From: Pseudomonas sp.
GTDB taxonomy: Bacteria > Pseudomonadota > Gammaproteobacteria > Pseudomonadales > Pseudomonadaceae
Direction of reading: 5' to 3'
Assembly: GCA_030603065.1 (NCBI GenBank)
Contig: JAUVYN010000003.1
Coordinates: 27,230-91,229, forward strand
DNA: 64,000 nt
Part shown: in pieces, positions 43,257 to 52,946 of the stretch
Layout: every line of letters starts with the position of its first letter
How positions within the stretch are numbered: the stretch's first letter is position 1
Translations under genes and position numbers: made by a program
Notes under the pieces: generated by a model
Seen by the model: the letters and a program-made list of their open reading frames with translations, nothing else
Database searches by the model: none
Told to the model about the DNA's origin: nothing

Positions 43257-43505
43257 TCAGAATACCCAGCGCTGCTGGCTGGAACCGGCCAACTGACTGC
43301 CCTGGGCAGTAGAGGACGCCGGGCGGACGATGGTCTTCGGCATGGCTGGCGCTTCGTACTGGATCCACTGAGCCTGAGCCTGATTGGTCAGTGCAGGCTC
43401 CGGAGCGGCACGGAGGTTCTCGTCGCCAACCAGCATGACGGCTACTGCACCTGCGATCAGCAGTGCTTTTCCAGTCCAGGCGGATTCGCTGAGAGAAAGG
43501 TTCAT
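43257..43505 (-). CDS. Hypothetical small exported protein
   Basis: 82 residues. A hydrophobic N-terminal stretch (WTGKALLIAGAVAVMLVG) could be a signal peptide or anchor; the rest is Ala/Gln/Pro rich and low-complexity, ending SSQQRWVF. GAGGAG is 7 bp before ATG 43505. It precedes the phosphoribosyltransferase gene on the same strand. No family recognised; a real gene is likely but not proved. Confidence 0.5.
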   Translation of the reverse strand: MNLSLSESAWTGKALLIAGAVAVMLVGDENLRAAPEPALTNQAQAQWIQYEAPAMPKTIVRPASSTAQGSQLAGSSQQRWVF

Positions 43506-43800
43506 CCGGGGTCTCCTCATCGTCAAGTTTTCCAGTCGTGCCAGGATCGCTGGCTGCAGGGTATGGAGAGCAAGCGGCGTGCCAAACCTTTTGGTTGAAT
43601 AAATACTTTATAAATCAAATAGTTGATATTTAAGATGGCTTTATGGTGGCATGCATAATGCAAGATGTGCGTTTGGGGGCATTGTAAGTTGCACGAAACT
43701 TTTCGCCGATACGGAGGTATCGTCACGCAGCCATGACATGGGGCTAGCGTCGTGCCGGTATTCGCGTACCATCCTCCCATAGTCCTTCTCAGGAGCATCC
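43506..43800. other. Gene-free AT-rich gap
   Basis: This 295-bp gap contains an AT-rich patch (about 43590-43640) unlike its surroundings, a CCAAACCTTTTGG inverted repeat (43580-43592), and a sigma-54-like site at 43647-43662. A short open reading frame on the minus strand crosses it, but without a family signature. Confidence 0.45.
43647..43662 (+). promoter_or_regulatory. Possible sigma-54 promoter
   Basis: TGGCATGCATAATGCA fits the -24/-12 pattern TGGCACG-N4-TTGCA at 10 of 12 defined bases with correct GG-to-GC spacing. It lies 139 bp before the acyl-CoA dehydrogenase start. A chance match is quite possible. Confidence 0.3.
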
Positions 43801-44958
43801 ATGCCCACTATCACTCCCAAGCTGGCAGGCCTGAAGACGCGCACCGAGCAGTTGGTCGAGACTGTCGTTGCGCCCCGGGCGGGGCAGATCGATGCCGAGT
43901 GCCTCTGGCCGCGCGAGGCGATGAGTGCATTCGCCGAGGCCGGGCTGCTGGGGCTGCATGTTCCAGTGAATCATGGAGGTCAGGGCCAGGGTTTGCTGGC
44001 GCTGAGTCTTCTCACCGAAACCATCGCGCGGGCCTGCCCTTCATCGGCAATGTGTTTCGGCATGCACTGTGTCGGAACCGCGGTGATCGCCGCCAAGGCT
44101 ACCGACTACCAGCAGGACCATTACCTGCGTGAAATAGCCGAGGGTCGCCACATAACCTCTCTGGCGCTCTCCGAGGCAGGTTCCGGTTCACATTTCTATC
44201 TGCCGCAAACGTCGCTGGTGCAGGAAGGCGAGGGCTATCGCCTGGACGGCGTGAAACAGTTCGTGACCAGCGGTGGGCAGGCCGATTCCTATGTGGTTTC
44301 GACCCAGGCCAGCGATAGCCGAGCCGCCGGAGATTTCAGCTGCGTCATACTCGATCAGGGTACAGACGGCATGGAATGGCTGGACCCCTGGCAGGGCTTC
44401 GGCATGCGTGGCAATTCATCCCGCGGCCTGCGCCTGGTTTCGGCCAGGGTGCCGCTCGCGAATCTGCTCGGCGAACCGGGTGACCAGGTCTGGTATGTCT
44501 TCGAGGTGGTTGCGCCCTATTTTCTCACCGCCATGGCCGGGACTTATCTGGGCATCGCCCAGGCGGCAGTCGATGCCGCCGGAGAGCACCTGCGGATGCG
44601 CCAGTACGCCCATTCCGGCGAATCTCTTCGGGACGTCGAGACCCTTCGTGTGCGTTTTGCGGAGATGTGGATCGCTCTGGAAAAGACCCGCGGTCTGGTC
44701 CAGCGTGCGGCTCAGCTCGGAGATGCCGGCAGCCCGGATGCGCTGTCCTTCATTCTGGCCAGCAAGGCAGACGCCGGTGAGACAGCGGTCAATCTTGCCA
44801 ATGAGGCGATGACCCTTTGCGGCGGTTTCGCCTATCGGGCCAACAGCCGTGTGGCACAGTTGCTGAGGGACGCGCGGGCCAGCCACGTGATGGCACCGAC
44901 CACCGATATTCTCAAGAGCTGGGCAGGCCGTCACCTGCTCGGCCTTCCGCTGCTCTGA
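43801..44958 (+). CDS. Acyl-CoA dehydrogenase family protein
   Basis: 385 residues with the three-domain acyl-CoA dehydrogenase layout: helical N-terminus, mid domain with LALSEAGSGSHFYLPQTSL and GVKQFVTSGGQADSY, and a helical C-domain ending MTLCGGFAYRANSRVAQLLRDARASHVMAPTTDILKSWAGR. It should bind FAD and oxidise an acyl-CoA. The catalytic glutamate of the MCAD type (YEGT region) reads VMAPT here, and I see no obvious replacement at the IVD/LCAD position (MRQYAHSG). The substrate is unknown. The following kinase gene starts 10 bp after its stop. Confidence 0.82.
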   Translation: MPTITPKLAGLKTRTEQLVETVVAPRAGQIDAECLWPREAMSAFAEAGLLGLHVPVNHGGQGQGLLALSLLTETIARACPSSAMCFGMHCVGTAVIAAKATDYQQDHYLREIAEGRHITSLALSEAGSGSHFYLPQTSLVQEGEGYRLDGVKQFVTSGGQADSYVVSTQASDSRAAGDFSCVILDQGTDGMEWLDPWQGFGMRGNSSRGLRLVSARVPLANLLGEPGDQVWYVFEVVAPYFLTAMAGTYLGIAQAAVDAAGEHLRMRQYAHSGESLRDVETLRVRFAEMWIALEKTRGLVQRAAQLGDAGSPDALSFILASKADAGETAVNLANEAMTLCGGFAYRANSRVAQLLRDARASHVMAPTTDILKSWAGRHLLGLPLL

Positions 44959-44968
44959 GGTCATTTCC

Positions 44969-47440
44969 TTGCCAAGGGTTCTGCTCATCCGGCCACCGGG
45001 CGTTGAATCGCCTGAGTACACCAGCCTCCTGCGGACGCTGGATCAGCGGGGACTTGTCGTCGATACGCTGGCAGAGGAGAAGCTGCCGTACTCTGGCGCG
45101 GAGGACATCGAGCCCGCGGTGATCCTGCTGCCACCGGGCCTGGACGAGCCGCTGCGCACTGCGCGAGTGTTGCATACCAGGTGGCCACGCAGCGATCTGC
45201 TGTTTCTGCAGCCGGCGGCGGAGGTTGACGCGTTCCGGCGCGGTCTCGGGCTTGCGCCGCTGCTGGGGCTGCATTGGTCGATCGAGGCCCTGGATGCCCC
45301 GCATTTCGCCCAGGAGCTGGACCGTGCGGTAGAGGCCGGTACACGTCGGCAGCAGTTTCGCGCCACGCTTGCGCGTGCCAGCGCCCAGGTGAGTCTGGGC
45401 CGGGAGCAGGCCGGTTCCAGACGCCAGGTGGTGGCTGACCATTATCTGGCCAGTTTCATCGAGTTTTCCCAGGACGTCCTGATCGGTCTCGATCGCCAGC
45501 TGCACATTCTGTTCTGGAGTGAGGGGGCCGTGCAGCTCACGGGGGTGGCGGCAGGGGAGGCAGTTGGGCAGAGCATCACCGATCAGGCCGTCTGGAACCC
45601 CGTTCTCGCTGCAGCCATTGCGGGCCTGGGTGCGCAGGGGCGATCGCAGCTGGTAGAGGTCGGCGCCTGGCTCCAGGGCTCCGAAAAGGCCTTGGAGATA
45701 CTCTGTTCGGTGGTGCGTGACGGTAGTGGGGAGTCGCTCGGCTATTCATTGATGATTCGGGATGTCACTGAGCTACGTCTGCAGAAAGCGTCGGGCGAGG
45801 CCATCCTGCACGCCGAACACCAGCATCTGCATCAACTGTTTCATCAGGCTCCAGGCTTCGTTGCAGTCACCCGGTTTCCCGATCATCGTATCGAGCTGGC
45901 CAACCGGGCGTTTCATCAACTGGTGGGCTCACGTCAACTTACCGGGCAGCTGGCCACCGAGGTGTTCCCGGAACTCGAAGGCCAGAGTCTGCTGGACCTG
46001 CTCAATCGCGTGCATGCCAGCCGCCGACCCTTCATCGGGCGAGGTATTGCAGTACGCAGTCGTCAGCGACCTACCGGCCCACGCCGATTGCGCTATCTCG
46101 ATTTCATTTTTCAGCCGGTGCTGTCGGCGGATGGCACTCCCACTGGCATCTTCTGCCAGGGGCATGACGTCACTGCCGAGGTGCAGCTTCGTGAGCAGCT
46201 GAAACGCTCCGAGGAGCACCTCGAGGCCTTGGTGGAAGAGCGTACCCGCGAGCTTCGGCGCAGCCAGATGGCGCTCTATCAGTCACAGAAGCTCGAGGCG
46301 GTGGGCAAGCTGACTGGCGGGGTCGCGCATGATTTCAACAACGTCCTGCAGATCATTGGTGCCAATCTGCAACTGCTGCGCGACGGCGTCGGCGAAGAGC
46401 CACGCCTGTTGCGTCGGCTGGAGTCGGCCATGCAGGCAGTGGAGCGTGGTGCACGGCTGTCAGCGCAGTTATTGGCATTTGCTCGACGTCAGCCGCTGAG
46501 TCCGGCGCCGACCGATCTGGGCGCTCATTTGCACAACATGGACGAACTGCTGAGGCAGGCGCTTGGCGAGCGTATCCATCTCGAGCTGCGCGTACCGGGA
46601 GGGCTATGGACTACCATGGTCGACCCGCACCGCCTGGAGAACGTGGTACTCAATCTGGTCATCAATGCGCGTGATGCCATGCCGGATGGTGGCCGGCTGA
46701 CGCTGGAACTGGCGAATCTTCAACTCGATGCAGCCTATGCAGCCGAATTCGACGACCTTTCGCCGGGGCACTATGTGATGCTGAGCGTAGCGGACACCGG
46801 CTGCGGCATGCCCGCGGAGGTCGTCGAGCAGGTTTTCGAGCCGTTCTTCACTACCAAGCCCGAAGGAAAGGGTACCGGGTTGGGATTGAGTATGGCCTAC
46901 GGTTTCGCGAAGCAGAGTGGCGGACACATCCGTCTGCTCAGTGAGCCGGGTCGGGGGACCACGGTCAGTCTCTATCTCCCTCGAACGCTCAATCAGGTCG
47001 TCGAACCTGCGCCTTCCGAAGCGGTGCAGGCGGAGGGGGGCAACGAGACCATTCTGGTGGTAGAGGACGATCCCGACGTGCAGGCGGCGGTTATCGACCA
47101 GCTTGCCGGCCTAGGCTACGAGGTATTGCGTGCCAATGATGCTCAGAGCGCGTTGAGCATCCTGCAAAGCGGCATCCATGTCGATCTGCTGTTCACCGAT
47201 GTGGTAATGCCTGGCCCGCTGCGCAGCACCGAGCTCGCCCGTCGGGCCCGCTTGCTGCAGCCCACCATCGCGGTGCTGTTTACCTCCGGCTACAGCCAGG
47301 ACGCCATCATGCATGACGGTCGGCTGGACGAGGGTGTGGAGCTGCTTAGCAAGCCCTATCGGAGGGACGATCTGGCACGCCAGTTGCGCCTGTCGCTGAC
47401 CCGTCACGCCCTGCCGGATCCGGACGCTACCGAACTCTAG
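44969..47440 (+). CDS. Hybrid sensor histidine kinase (pseudo-receiver, PAS, PAS, kinase, receiver)
   Basis: 823 residues, soluble. An N-terminal alpha/beta segment (MPRVLLIRPPGV ... AVILLPPGLDE, residues 1-120) looks like a receiver that lacks its phospho-acceptor aspartate. Two PAS domains follow (about 150-270 and 285-405), a coiled-coil, HisKA with H454 in GGVAHDFNN, HATPase ([34 protein letters not shown]) and a C-terminal receiver with D744 (LFTDVVMPG) and a SKPY lysine. Start is TTG 44969. Probably cotranscribed with the dehydrogenase. Signal unknown. Confidence 0.86.
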   Translation: MPRVLLIRPPGVESPEYTSLLRTLDQRGLVVDTLAEEKLPYSGAEDIEPAVILLPPGLDEPLRTARVLHTRWPRSDLLFLQPAAEVDAFRRGLGLAPLLGLHWSIEALDAPHFAQELDRAVEAGTRRQQFRATLARASAQVSLGREQAGSRRQVVADHYLASFIEFSQDVLIGLDRQLHILFWSEGAVQLTGVAAGEAVGQSITDQAVWNPVLAAAIAGLGAQGRSQLVEVGAWLQGSEKALEILCSVVRDGSGESLGYSLMIRDVTELRLQKASGEAILHAEHQHLHQLFHQAPGFVAVTRFPDHRIELANRAFHQLVGSRQLTGQLATEVFPELEGQSLLDLLNRVHASRRPFIGRGIAVRSRQRPTGPRRLRYLDFIFQPVLSADGTPTGIFCQGHDVTAEVQLREQLKRSEEHLEALVEERTRELRRSQMALYQSQKLEAVGKLTGGVAHDFNNVLQIIGANLQLLRDGVGEEPRLLRRLESAMQAVERGARLSAQLLAFARRQPLSPAPTDLGAHLHNMDELLRQALGERIHLELRVPGGLWTTMVDPHRLENVVLNLVINARDAMPDGGRLTLELANLQLDAAYAAEFDDLSPGHYVMLSVADTGCGMPAEVVEQVFEPFFTTKPEGKGTGLGLSMAYGFAKQSGGHIRLLSEPGRGTTVSLYLPRTLNQVVEPAPSEAVQAEGGNETILVVEDDPDVQAAVIDQLAGLGYEVLRANDAQSALSILQSGIHVDLLFTDVVMPGPLRSTELARRARLLQPTIAVLFTSGYSQDAIMHDGRLDEGVELLSKPYRRDDLARQLRLSLTRHALPDPDATEL

Positions 47441-50265
47441 CCACTTTCCAGCAACCGGATTACCCGGCTTTTGAGCGTGGCGACCAGAAACGGCTTGGTA
47501 ATCAGTTCGCGCACGCCGGGCTCGAGGGCGCTGGCAAAGGAGGGCTCCTGCGCATAGCCAGTGATGTAGAGCACCTTTATACCGGGGTGAATGGCGAGCG
47601 CCTCGCTGGCCAGGGTTCTACCGTCTACACCCGGCAGGCCGATATCGGTGATCAGCAAATCGATTCGCGAAGCTGCGCTGATCTGGCGCCGCCCGGCCCT
47701 GCCGTCCGCGGCGTGCATGACGACATACCCCATTTCGTGCAGCGCTTCCATTAGCAGCTCGCGCACCAGGCTTTCATCTTCCACCACTAGCACCGTCGCA
47801 CAGGCGCGCCGACTGCATTCGAGCTGGGGAAGCTGTTCCGGTGCAGAGGTTGCGCCTCCCAGATAGCGCGGCAGATAAATTGTGAAGCTCGAGCCCTGGC
47901 CCACGGCCGAAGCGATGTCCAGATGGCCATCGCTCTGCCTGGCGAAGCCGTAAACCATGCTCAGGCCAAGGCCGGTTCCCTGGCCCAGCGGCTTGGTTGT
48001 GAAGAAGGGTTCCACGACCCGCTCCATCACCTCGGCGGGCATGCCGACGCCGGTGTCCGTGAGGCGAATGGCAACGTAATCACCCTGGCGAGGTTGGCCC
48101 TGGCCGGTTGGCCAGTGGTCCTCCCGGCTGGTGTTGAAGGTTTCGATGGTCAGCAGGCCGCCGTCGGGCATGGCGTCGCGTGCATTGATGCAGATGTTCA
48201 GCAACGCGCTTTCCAGCTGGTACGGATCGCACAGCGTCGGCCAGAGCTCGCTGTCGTTGCGCAGTCGCAAGCGGAAACTGGGGCCGAGGGTGCGCTGAAT
48301 CAGATCGCGCATATCGCGCACCAGCCGGTCTGCCTGTACCTCGGTGGGGGACAGGGGCTGCCGCCTGGCGAAGGCGAGCAGGCGATGGGTAAGCGCGGCG
48401 GCGCGCTGGGCTGACTGCATCGCACCCTGGGCGTAACGCCCTATGGTTTGCGCGCGGCCCTGCTCGATCCGCGCCATCATCAGCTCCAATGAGCCAATGA
48501 TACCGCTCAGCAGATTGTTGAAGTCATGGGCGATACCACCGGTAAGCTGGCCGACGGCCTCCATCTTCTGCGCCTGGCGGAGCTGTTCTTCCGCGTCGCG
48601 CAGCGCCTGTGCCTGCTGTTTGGCGCTGGTGATGTCACGACCGTAGGCATAACAGTAGCGCCCTTCCGCCGAAGTATGCCAGGAGACCCAGCGCAGGCTG
48701 CCGTCACGGTGCAGATAGCGAATCTCGAAGCTGGTGAGGTCGGCGTCGAAGGCCTGGCCCAGGGCGACGTGTGAGGCCGAGACATCTTCCGGGTGGACCA
48801 ACTCGGAAAAATGTCGTCCCTCGATCTGTTCCGGAGCGTAGCCAAGGATGTCAGCCCAGGCCGGATTGGCGCTGAGGTAGATCCCGGCCTGGTCGATCAC
48901 CGCCAGCAGGTCGCGTGAGTTGCGCCACACCCGGTCACGCTCCAGAGTGCGCTGGGCCACGCGGCGCTGCAGACGGCTGTTGCGCTTGCTCAGCGCTTCG
49001 GCGGCCTGTTTCTGATCTTCGATATCGGTATTGGTACCGAACCAGCGAGTGATCTCGCCGCTGTCGTTGACGATGGGCACAGCGCGTGCCAGATGCCAGC
49101 GATACTCACCATCCCGCCGTCGCAGCCGCAATTCGCAGGTCAGCGGCGCTCCACTTTTCAGGGCCTGACGCCAGGCGCGCAGTGTTTCGGCTCGGTCATC
49201 CTCATGGATGAGTTCCTGCCAACCGCTACCGGCCAGTTTCCCCGATGCGACTCCGCTGTATCGATAGGCCTGTTCGTTGAGCCATTCCGACTCGCCGTCC
49301 GCATGGGCTGTCCAGACGATGGTAGGCAGGGCTTCGGCCAGCGCGGTGAAGCGCTGCTCGCTGTCGCGCAGAGCGGCCTGGGCGCGGAAGGTGTCGGACA
49401 CGTCATAGCCCTGCACGAAGATTCCGGTAACCTGACCACTCTCATCGAGCACAGGCTCGTAAATGAAGTTCAGGTAGAAGGTTACCAGCGCAGTTCCCGG
49501 CCCCGACTGAAGGGTTATTGGTTCTTCGGAGAAAACCCGTCGCCGACCAGTCCGATACACCTCGTCGAGGGCTTCGAAGAACCCCTGGCCCTCCAGTTCC
49601 GGATAGGCGTCGCGGACCCTGCGTCCGACGAGCTTGCGCGCACCGAAGAGCCGTTCGAATGCCGCGTTGGTGAATTCAAAAACATGCTCGGGACCAGTAA
49701 GTCCTGCGATAAAGCCTGGAGCCTGCTGGAATAGACGGCGATGGCGATCGTTTTCTTCCTGTTGACGTCGCTTGGTAAGCACCTGAACGGTGGTTTCGAC
49801 GCATGGGCAGAATAGACCGTTGATTCGCCCGTCGATGTCCCTGACCGGCGTATAGGAAAAGGAAAAATGGGCCTCTTCAGGGTAGCCGCTGCGGTGCAGT
49901 ATCAGCGCGATGTCATCCATGTGCACCGGCGTACCTTCCCAGACCTGATCGACCAACGGAGTCAGTTCGTTGCGCACTTCCCCCCAGGCTTCGAAGAACT
50001 CCTGTCCCAGCGCTGCTGGGTGCTTGCTGCCGAGAATGTTGGCGTAGGCGTCGTTGTAGAGCATGATCTTGCGAGGGCCCCAGGCGACGAACATGGCCTG
50101 CTCGGCGCCGAGAATCACTCCCACCAGAGTCGAGAGCGCAGGTGACCATGCTTCCGGAGGCCCCAGTGGGGAATGGGCCCAGTCATACTCGCGGATTCGC
50201 TGTCCCATCTCACCGCCGCCGGAAAGAAAGGAAGGCAGCGCGGGAACCGGACTAGACCCAGCCAT
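47437..50265 (-). CDS. Hybrid sensor histidine kinase with four PAS-like domains
   Basis: 942 residues, soluble. Four PAS or PAS/GAF-like segments (about 5-165, 175-290, 300-425, 440-560), then HisKA with H580 ([13 protein letters not shown]), HATPase ([27 protein letters not shown]), and a C-terminal receiver with D874 (LITDIGLPG). The second PAS ([16 protein letters not shown] ... [19 protein letters not shown]) is clearly related to one in the convergent kinase. ATG 50265 is used; a GTG precedes it by 3 bp. Transcribed with the receiver gene upstream (9-bp gap). Confidence 0.87.
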   Translation of the reverse strand: MAGSSPVPALPSFLSGGGEMGQRIREYDWAHSPLGPPEAWSPALSTLVGVILGAEQAMFVAWGPRKIMLYNDAYANILGSKHPAALGQEFFEAWGEVRNELTPLVDQVWEGTPVHMDDIALILHRSGYPEEAHFSFSYTPVRDIDGRINGLFCPCVETTVQVLTKRRQQEENDRHRRLFQQAPGFIAGLTGPEHVFEFTNAAFERLFGARKLVGRRVRDAYPELEGQGFFEALDEVYRTGRRRVFSEEPITLQSGPGTALVTFYLNFIYEPVLDESGQVTGIFVQGYDVSDTFRAQAALRDSEQRFTALAEALPTIVWTAHADGESEWLNEQAYRYSGVASGKLAGSGWQELIHEDDRAETLRAWRQALKSGAPLTCELRLRRRDGEYRWHLARAVPIVNDSGEITRWFGTNTDIEDQKQAAEALSKRNSRLQRRVAQRTLERDRVWRNSRDLLAVIDQAGIYLSANPAWADILGYAPEQIEGRHFSELVHPEDVSASHVALGQAFDADLTSFEIRYLHRDGSLRWVSWHTSAEGRYCYAYGRDITSAKQQAQALRDAEEQLRQAQKMEAVGQLTGGIAHDFNNLLSGIIGSLELMMARIEQGRAQTIGRYAQGAMQSAQRAAALTHRLLAFARRQPLSPTEVQADRLVRDMRDLIQRTLGPSFRLRLRNDSELWPTLCDPYQLESALLNICINARDAMPDGGLLTIETFNTSREDHWPTGQGQPRQGDYVAIRLTDTGVGMPAEVMERVVEPFFTTKPLGQGTGLGLSMVYGFARQSDGHLDIASAVGQGSSFTIYLPRYLGGATSAPEQLPQLECSRRACATVLVVEDESLVRELLMEALHEMGYVVMHAADGRAGRRQISAASRIDLLITDIGLPGVDGRTLASEALAIHPGIKVLYITGYAQEPSFASALEPGVRELITKPFLVATLKSRVIRLLESG

Positions 50266-50274
50266 CACACTCTC

Positions 50275-50643
50275 TCAGGAATCGGGAACGCCCACGGGAT
50301 GCTGGACCAGCTGTTGCAGGCATTCGGTCAGCGGTTCGATGTCATAGGGTTTGGTGAAAACCGGGCGTCCAGACCAGGCTGGGGGCAGACCTGCGGCGCC
50401 GTAACCGGTGGTGAACAGAAATGGAATACCGCGCTCCCGCAGGATGGTGGCCACGGGGAAGACTTCCTCTCCGGCGAGGCTGACATCGAGAATCGCGACA
50501 TCCACGTCCAGCGTCCTGGCCAGCTCGCTGGCATCGGTCAGATTGGTGCCGTGGCCCGCAACCGTATAGCCGCGGTCGGCAAGCATTTCTTCCAGAAGCA
50601 TGGCGATCAGCGCTTCGTCTTCCACTACAAGAACTCTGGTCAT
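50275..50643 (-). CDS. Stand-alone response regulator receiver
   Basis: 122 residues, a single CheY-like receiver: acidic pocket VVEDE (7-10), phospho-acceptor D53 (AILDVSLAG), FTTGYG and the lysine in VFTKPYD. No output domain, so it probably works as a phospho-relay partner or diffusible effector of the downstream hybrid kinase. GAGGA precedes ATG 50643; an in-frame extension upstream lacks support. Confidence 0.9.
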   Translation of the reverse strand: MTRVLVVEDEALIAMLLEEMLADRGYTVAGHGTNLTDASELARTLDVDVAILDVSLAGEEVFPVATILRERGIPFLFTTGYGAAGLPPAWSGRPVFTKPYDIEPLTECLQQLVQHPVGVPDS

Positions 50644-50839
50644 CCGGTCCTCGACCCTACGCAAGGAGAATATTGGCAGGCGTCTGCGCACCCGTCACCA
50701 CGGAACACAAAACCGGCTCGCACCGCACGCGCTTCGCGCGGGCCAAGCGGTTTGACGGTACTTGCGGCCGAATGTTCCATCTTGTTGCCGAACAGTAGCG
50801 AAACACTATACAGCAAGCAGCTCCGACTATCAGGCGAGG
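50644..50839. other. Intergenic region upstream of the receiver gene
   Basis: This 196-bp stretch lies between the receiver start and the end of cvfB, both on the minus strand. It should hold the promoter of the receiver-kinase pair; a TATAGT hexamer reads on the minus strand near 50805. No gene seen. A CGCACGCGCTTCGCGCGGG segment near 50725-50742 could fold. Confidence 0.35.
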
Positions 50840-51685
50840 TCAGCTCAGGTCGGCCGCCTCGATATGCTCACTGTAAATAACGATCAGCCCACGCTTGAGC
50901 AGCGCGCCGAGAGCTTTCTTGAAGTTGCCCTTGCTGACGCCGAACGCCTGGGCGATGGCTTCCGGCGGGCTGCGGTCGCTCAGGGCCAGGCGCCCCCCTT
51001 GTTCGGCAAGGACCTCGAGTATGCGTTGCTGCAGCGCGTCGCCGGCCTGGGGTCCGATCGGCTGCAGGCTCAGGCTGATCTTGCCATCCGAGCGGATCTC
51101 GCGAATGTAGCCTCGGTCACGGGTGCCCTTGCGCAGAAACTTGAAGGCTTCGTTGCGATGAATCAGACCCCAGTGGCGGTTGTTGATGATCGCCTTGAAG
51201 CCCAGATCGGTCGGACCTGCCACCAGCAGATCAACGGCTTCGCCAGGTCGATAGGTTGGCGGGCTCTTGTCCAGATAACGGTCCAGATAGCTGGTCGCGG
51301 TGATGCGCCGGGTATGGCGATCGAGATAGACGTAGACCACGGCATAGTCTCCCTCGCGCAGTGGTCGTTTTTCCTCGGAGTGCGGCAGCAGCAGATCCTT
51401 CGGTAGTCCCCAGTCCAGGAACAGGCCGACCTTGTTGATCTGCACCACCTTCAGACTTGCGAATTCGCCCACCTGCGCCTTTGGCCTGAGTGTCGTGGCG
51501 ATCGGGCGGTCTTCGCTGTCGAGATACACGAAAACGTTCAGCCAGTCGTCGACCTCGGTCGATTCGTTGGCAGGAATGTAGCGTTTCGGCAGCAGGATTT
51601 CGCCGAGGGTACCGCCGTCCAGGTACAGGCCGAAGTCGGTATGTTTGGTGATCTGCAGGGTGTTGAAGCGCCCGATGGCGGCCAT
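50840..51685 (-). CDS. CvfB-like S1 RNA-binding protein
   Basis: 281 residues with S1-like OB folds (GRFNTLQITKHTDFGLYLDGG, QVGEFASLKVVQINKVGLFLDWGLPKDLLLPHSEE, GFKAIINNRHWGLIHRNEAF) and a C-terminal winged-helix region (EAIAQAFGVSKGNFKKALGALLKRGLI). This matches the CvfB/YitL family, regulators of virulence-type genes in Firmicutes and conserved in pseudomonads; the role here is unknown. ATG 51685 is clear. It is divergent from the efflux operon. Confidence 0.85.
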   Translation of the reverse strand: MAAIGRFNTLQITKHTDFGLYLDGGTLGEILLPKRYIPANESTEVDDWLNVFVYLDSEDRPIATTLRPKAQVGEFASLKVVQINKVGLFLDWGLPKDLLLPHSEEKRPLREGDYAVVYVYLDRHTRRITATSYLDRYLDKSPPTYRPGEAVDLLVAGPTDLGFKAIINNRHWGLIHRNEAFKFLRKGTRDRGYIREIRSDGKISLSLQPIGPQAGDALQQRILEVLAEQGGRLALSDRSPPEAIAQAFGVSKGNFKKALGALLKRGLIVIYSEHIEAADLS

Positions 51686-51821
51686 GTGGAATTACTCGAG
51701 GACAATGGGAAGGGCTGTGCCAAAGCGGTTGATCATACCAGACCCCTGGCGGTTGCCTGCAGCTTCGGCTCCTCTTGCCGAGGAACTCGCGGGGGTCGGT
51801 GGGCTCTACAGAACGCAATGC

Positions 51822-51837
51822 TCAAACGAGCGTTTAA
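51822..51837 (+). promoter_or_regulatory. Palindromic operator-like site upstream of efflux operon
   Basis: TCAAACGAGCGTTTAA contains CAAAC-N4-GTTTA, close to the binding pattern reported for PsrA-type TetR repressors (G/CAAAC-N2-4-GTTTG/C). It lies 30 bp before the efflux operon start codon, in the cvfB gap. No TetR gene is adjacent. Confidence 0.4.
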
Positions 51838-51866
51838 TTGTTTTCAGCGATTCGCCAGGAGCGCAG

Positions 51867-52943
51867 ATGACAGCCGCAGACCGTGGGCCAAGGCCCTCCT
51901 CTTACTTTCTCGCCTGGGTAGCTGCCGCCGTTTTGCTGGTCGGCTGCGGCGGGGCCGACGAGGTCGCCGATCCGCCGCCCCGCGTGGCGCTTGTGGAGCC
52001 TTTGCAGCGCGTGGAACCTGCGCCTGAACTGCTGCGTTTCGCCGGGGTGGTTGAAAGCGTCAGCGCAAGCCAGCTGGCATTCCAGGTACCTGGACGGATC
52101 GAACGCATTCTGGTGGAGGAGGGTGCTCAGGTCAGCCGAGGGCAGCCCCTCGCCGAACTGGACGATACCGACTATCAGCTCCAGCTGCGTGAAGCCGCAG
52201 CACAGTTCAATCAGCTACAGGCTGACCTGCAGCGCAAGCGCGAACTGCTCGAGGAAGGCATTCTGTCCCCTGCCGCGATCGAGCCGCTCGAGGCCGCCAT
52301 GATATCTGCCCGTGTGGCGCGTGATGCAGCCCAGCGCAACATAGGCCACAGCACGCTCGAAGCGCCCTTCGATGGGGTCATCGCGCGGCGCATGGCGGAG
52401 CCGAACATGGTCATCGATGCCGGCATGCCGATCTTCCAGCTGCGTGACCAACGGCAGGTCGAGGTGGGTGTCGACCTTACCGAGCGCGCCGCACTTACGC
52501 TGCCGCTGGGGCCGGAGCTGCAGGCGCAGGGAGAACTGGTAATTGCCGAGCTGCAATTACCGCTCATGTACAAGGAGCATGCCACCCAGCCCGAGCCCGG
52601 CTCGCGAACCTATCGGTTGATTCTGCGGGGCGACCCTCCGGAGGGCGTCAATCTTCTCCCGGGCATGGCGATGCATGTCACCTTGCAGATGCCATCTCCG
52701 CAGCAGGACGAACCAGCGGGCTTTCTGCTACCGCTGGCGGCGCTGCAGACCGGCTCCGACGGTCGACATTTCGCCTGGATCGCCGAAGACGGCCATGCGC
52801 GCCGCCGCGATCTCGACGTTCGCCAGCTCGGAGAGGGGCAGGCTGTTGTGAGCGGTCAGTTCAATGCAGGCGACCAGGTAGTGGTAGCCGGGGCAAGCAA
52901 GCTCTTCGAGGGCCAGCCCATTCAGCCCAGAACGCGGGACTGA
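51867..52943 (+). CDS. RND efflux periplasmic adaptor subunit (lipoprotein)
   Basis: 358 residues. A lipoprotein signal (WVAAAVLLVGCGG, Cys about residue 28) anchors it to the inner membrane; then the barrel-sandwich lipoyl motif (VPGRIERILVEEGAQVSRGQPLAELDD), a helical hairpin, and the beta-barrel (APFDGVIARRMAEPNMVIDAG) typical of MFP/HlyD adaptors. ATG 51867 follows AGGAG by 5 bp. It bridges the pump downstream and the outer membrane channel. Confidence 0.9.
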   Translation: MTAADRGPRPSSYFLAWVAAAVLLVGCGGADEVADPPPRVALVEPLQRVEPAPELLRFAGVVESVSASQLAFQVPGRIERILVEEGAQVSRGQPLAELDDTDYQLQLREAAAQFNQLQADLQRKRELLEEGILSPAAIEPLEAAMISARVARDAAQRNIGHSTLEAPFDGVIARRMAEPNMVIDAGMPIFQLRDQRQVEVGVDLTERAALTLPLGPELQAQGELVIAELQLPLMYKEHATQPEPGSRTYRLILRGDPPEGVNLLPGMAMHVTLQMPSPQQDEPAGFLLPLAALQTGSDGRHFAWIAEDGHARRRDLDVRQLGEGQAVVSGQFNAGDQVVVAGASKLFEGQPIQPRTRD

Positions 52944-52946
52944 GGC

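Noticed and set aside
43523-43798. 91-codon minus-strand open frame in the AT-rich gap
   Set aside because: Translation looks random, it spans promoter-like sequence and overlaps the better-supported small exported protein.
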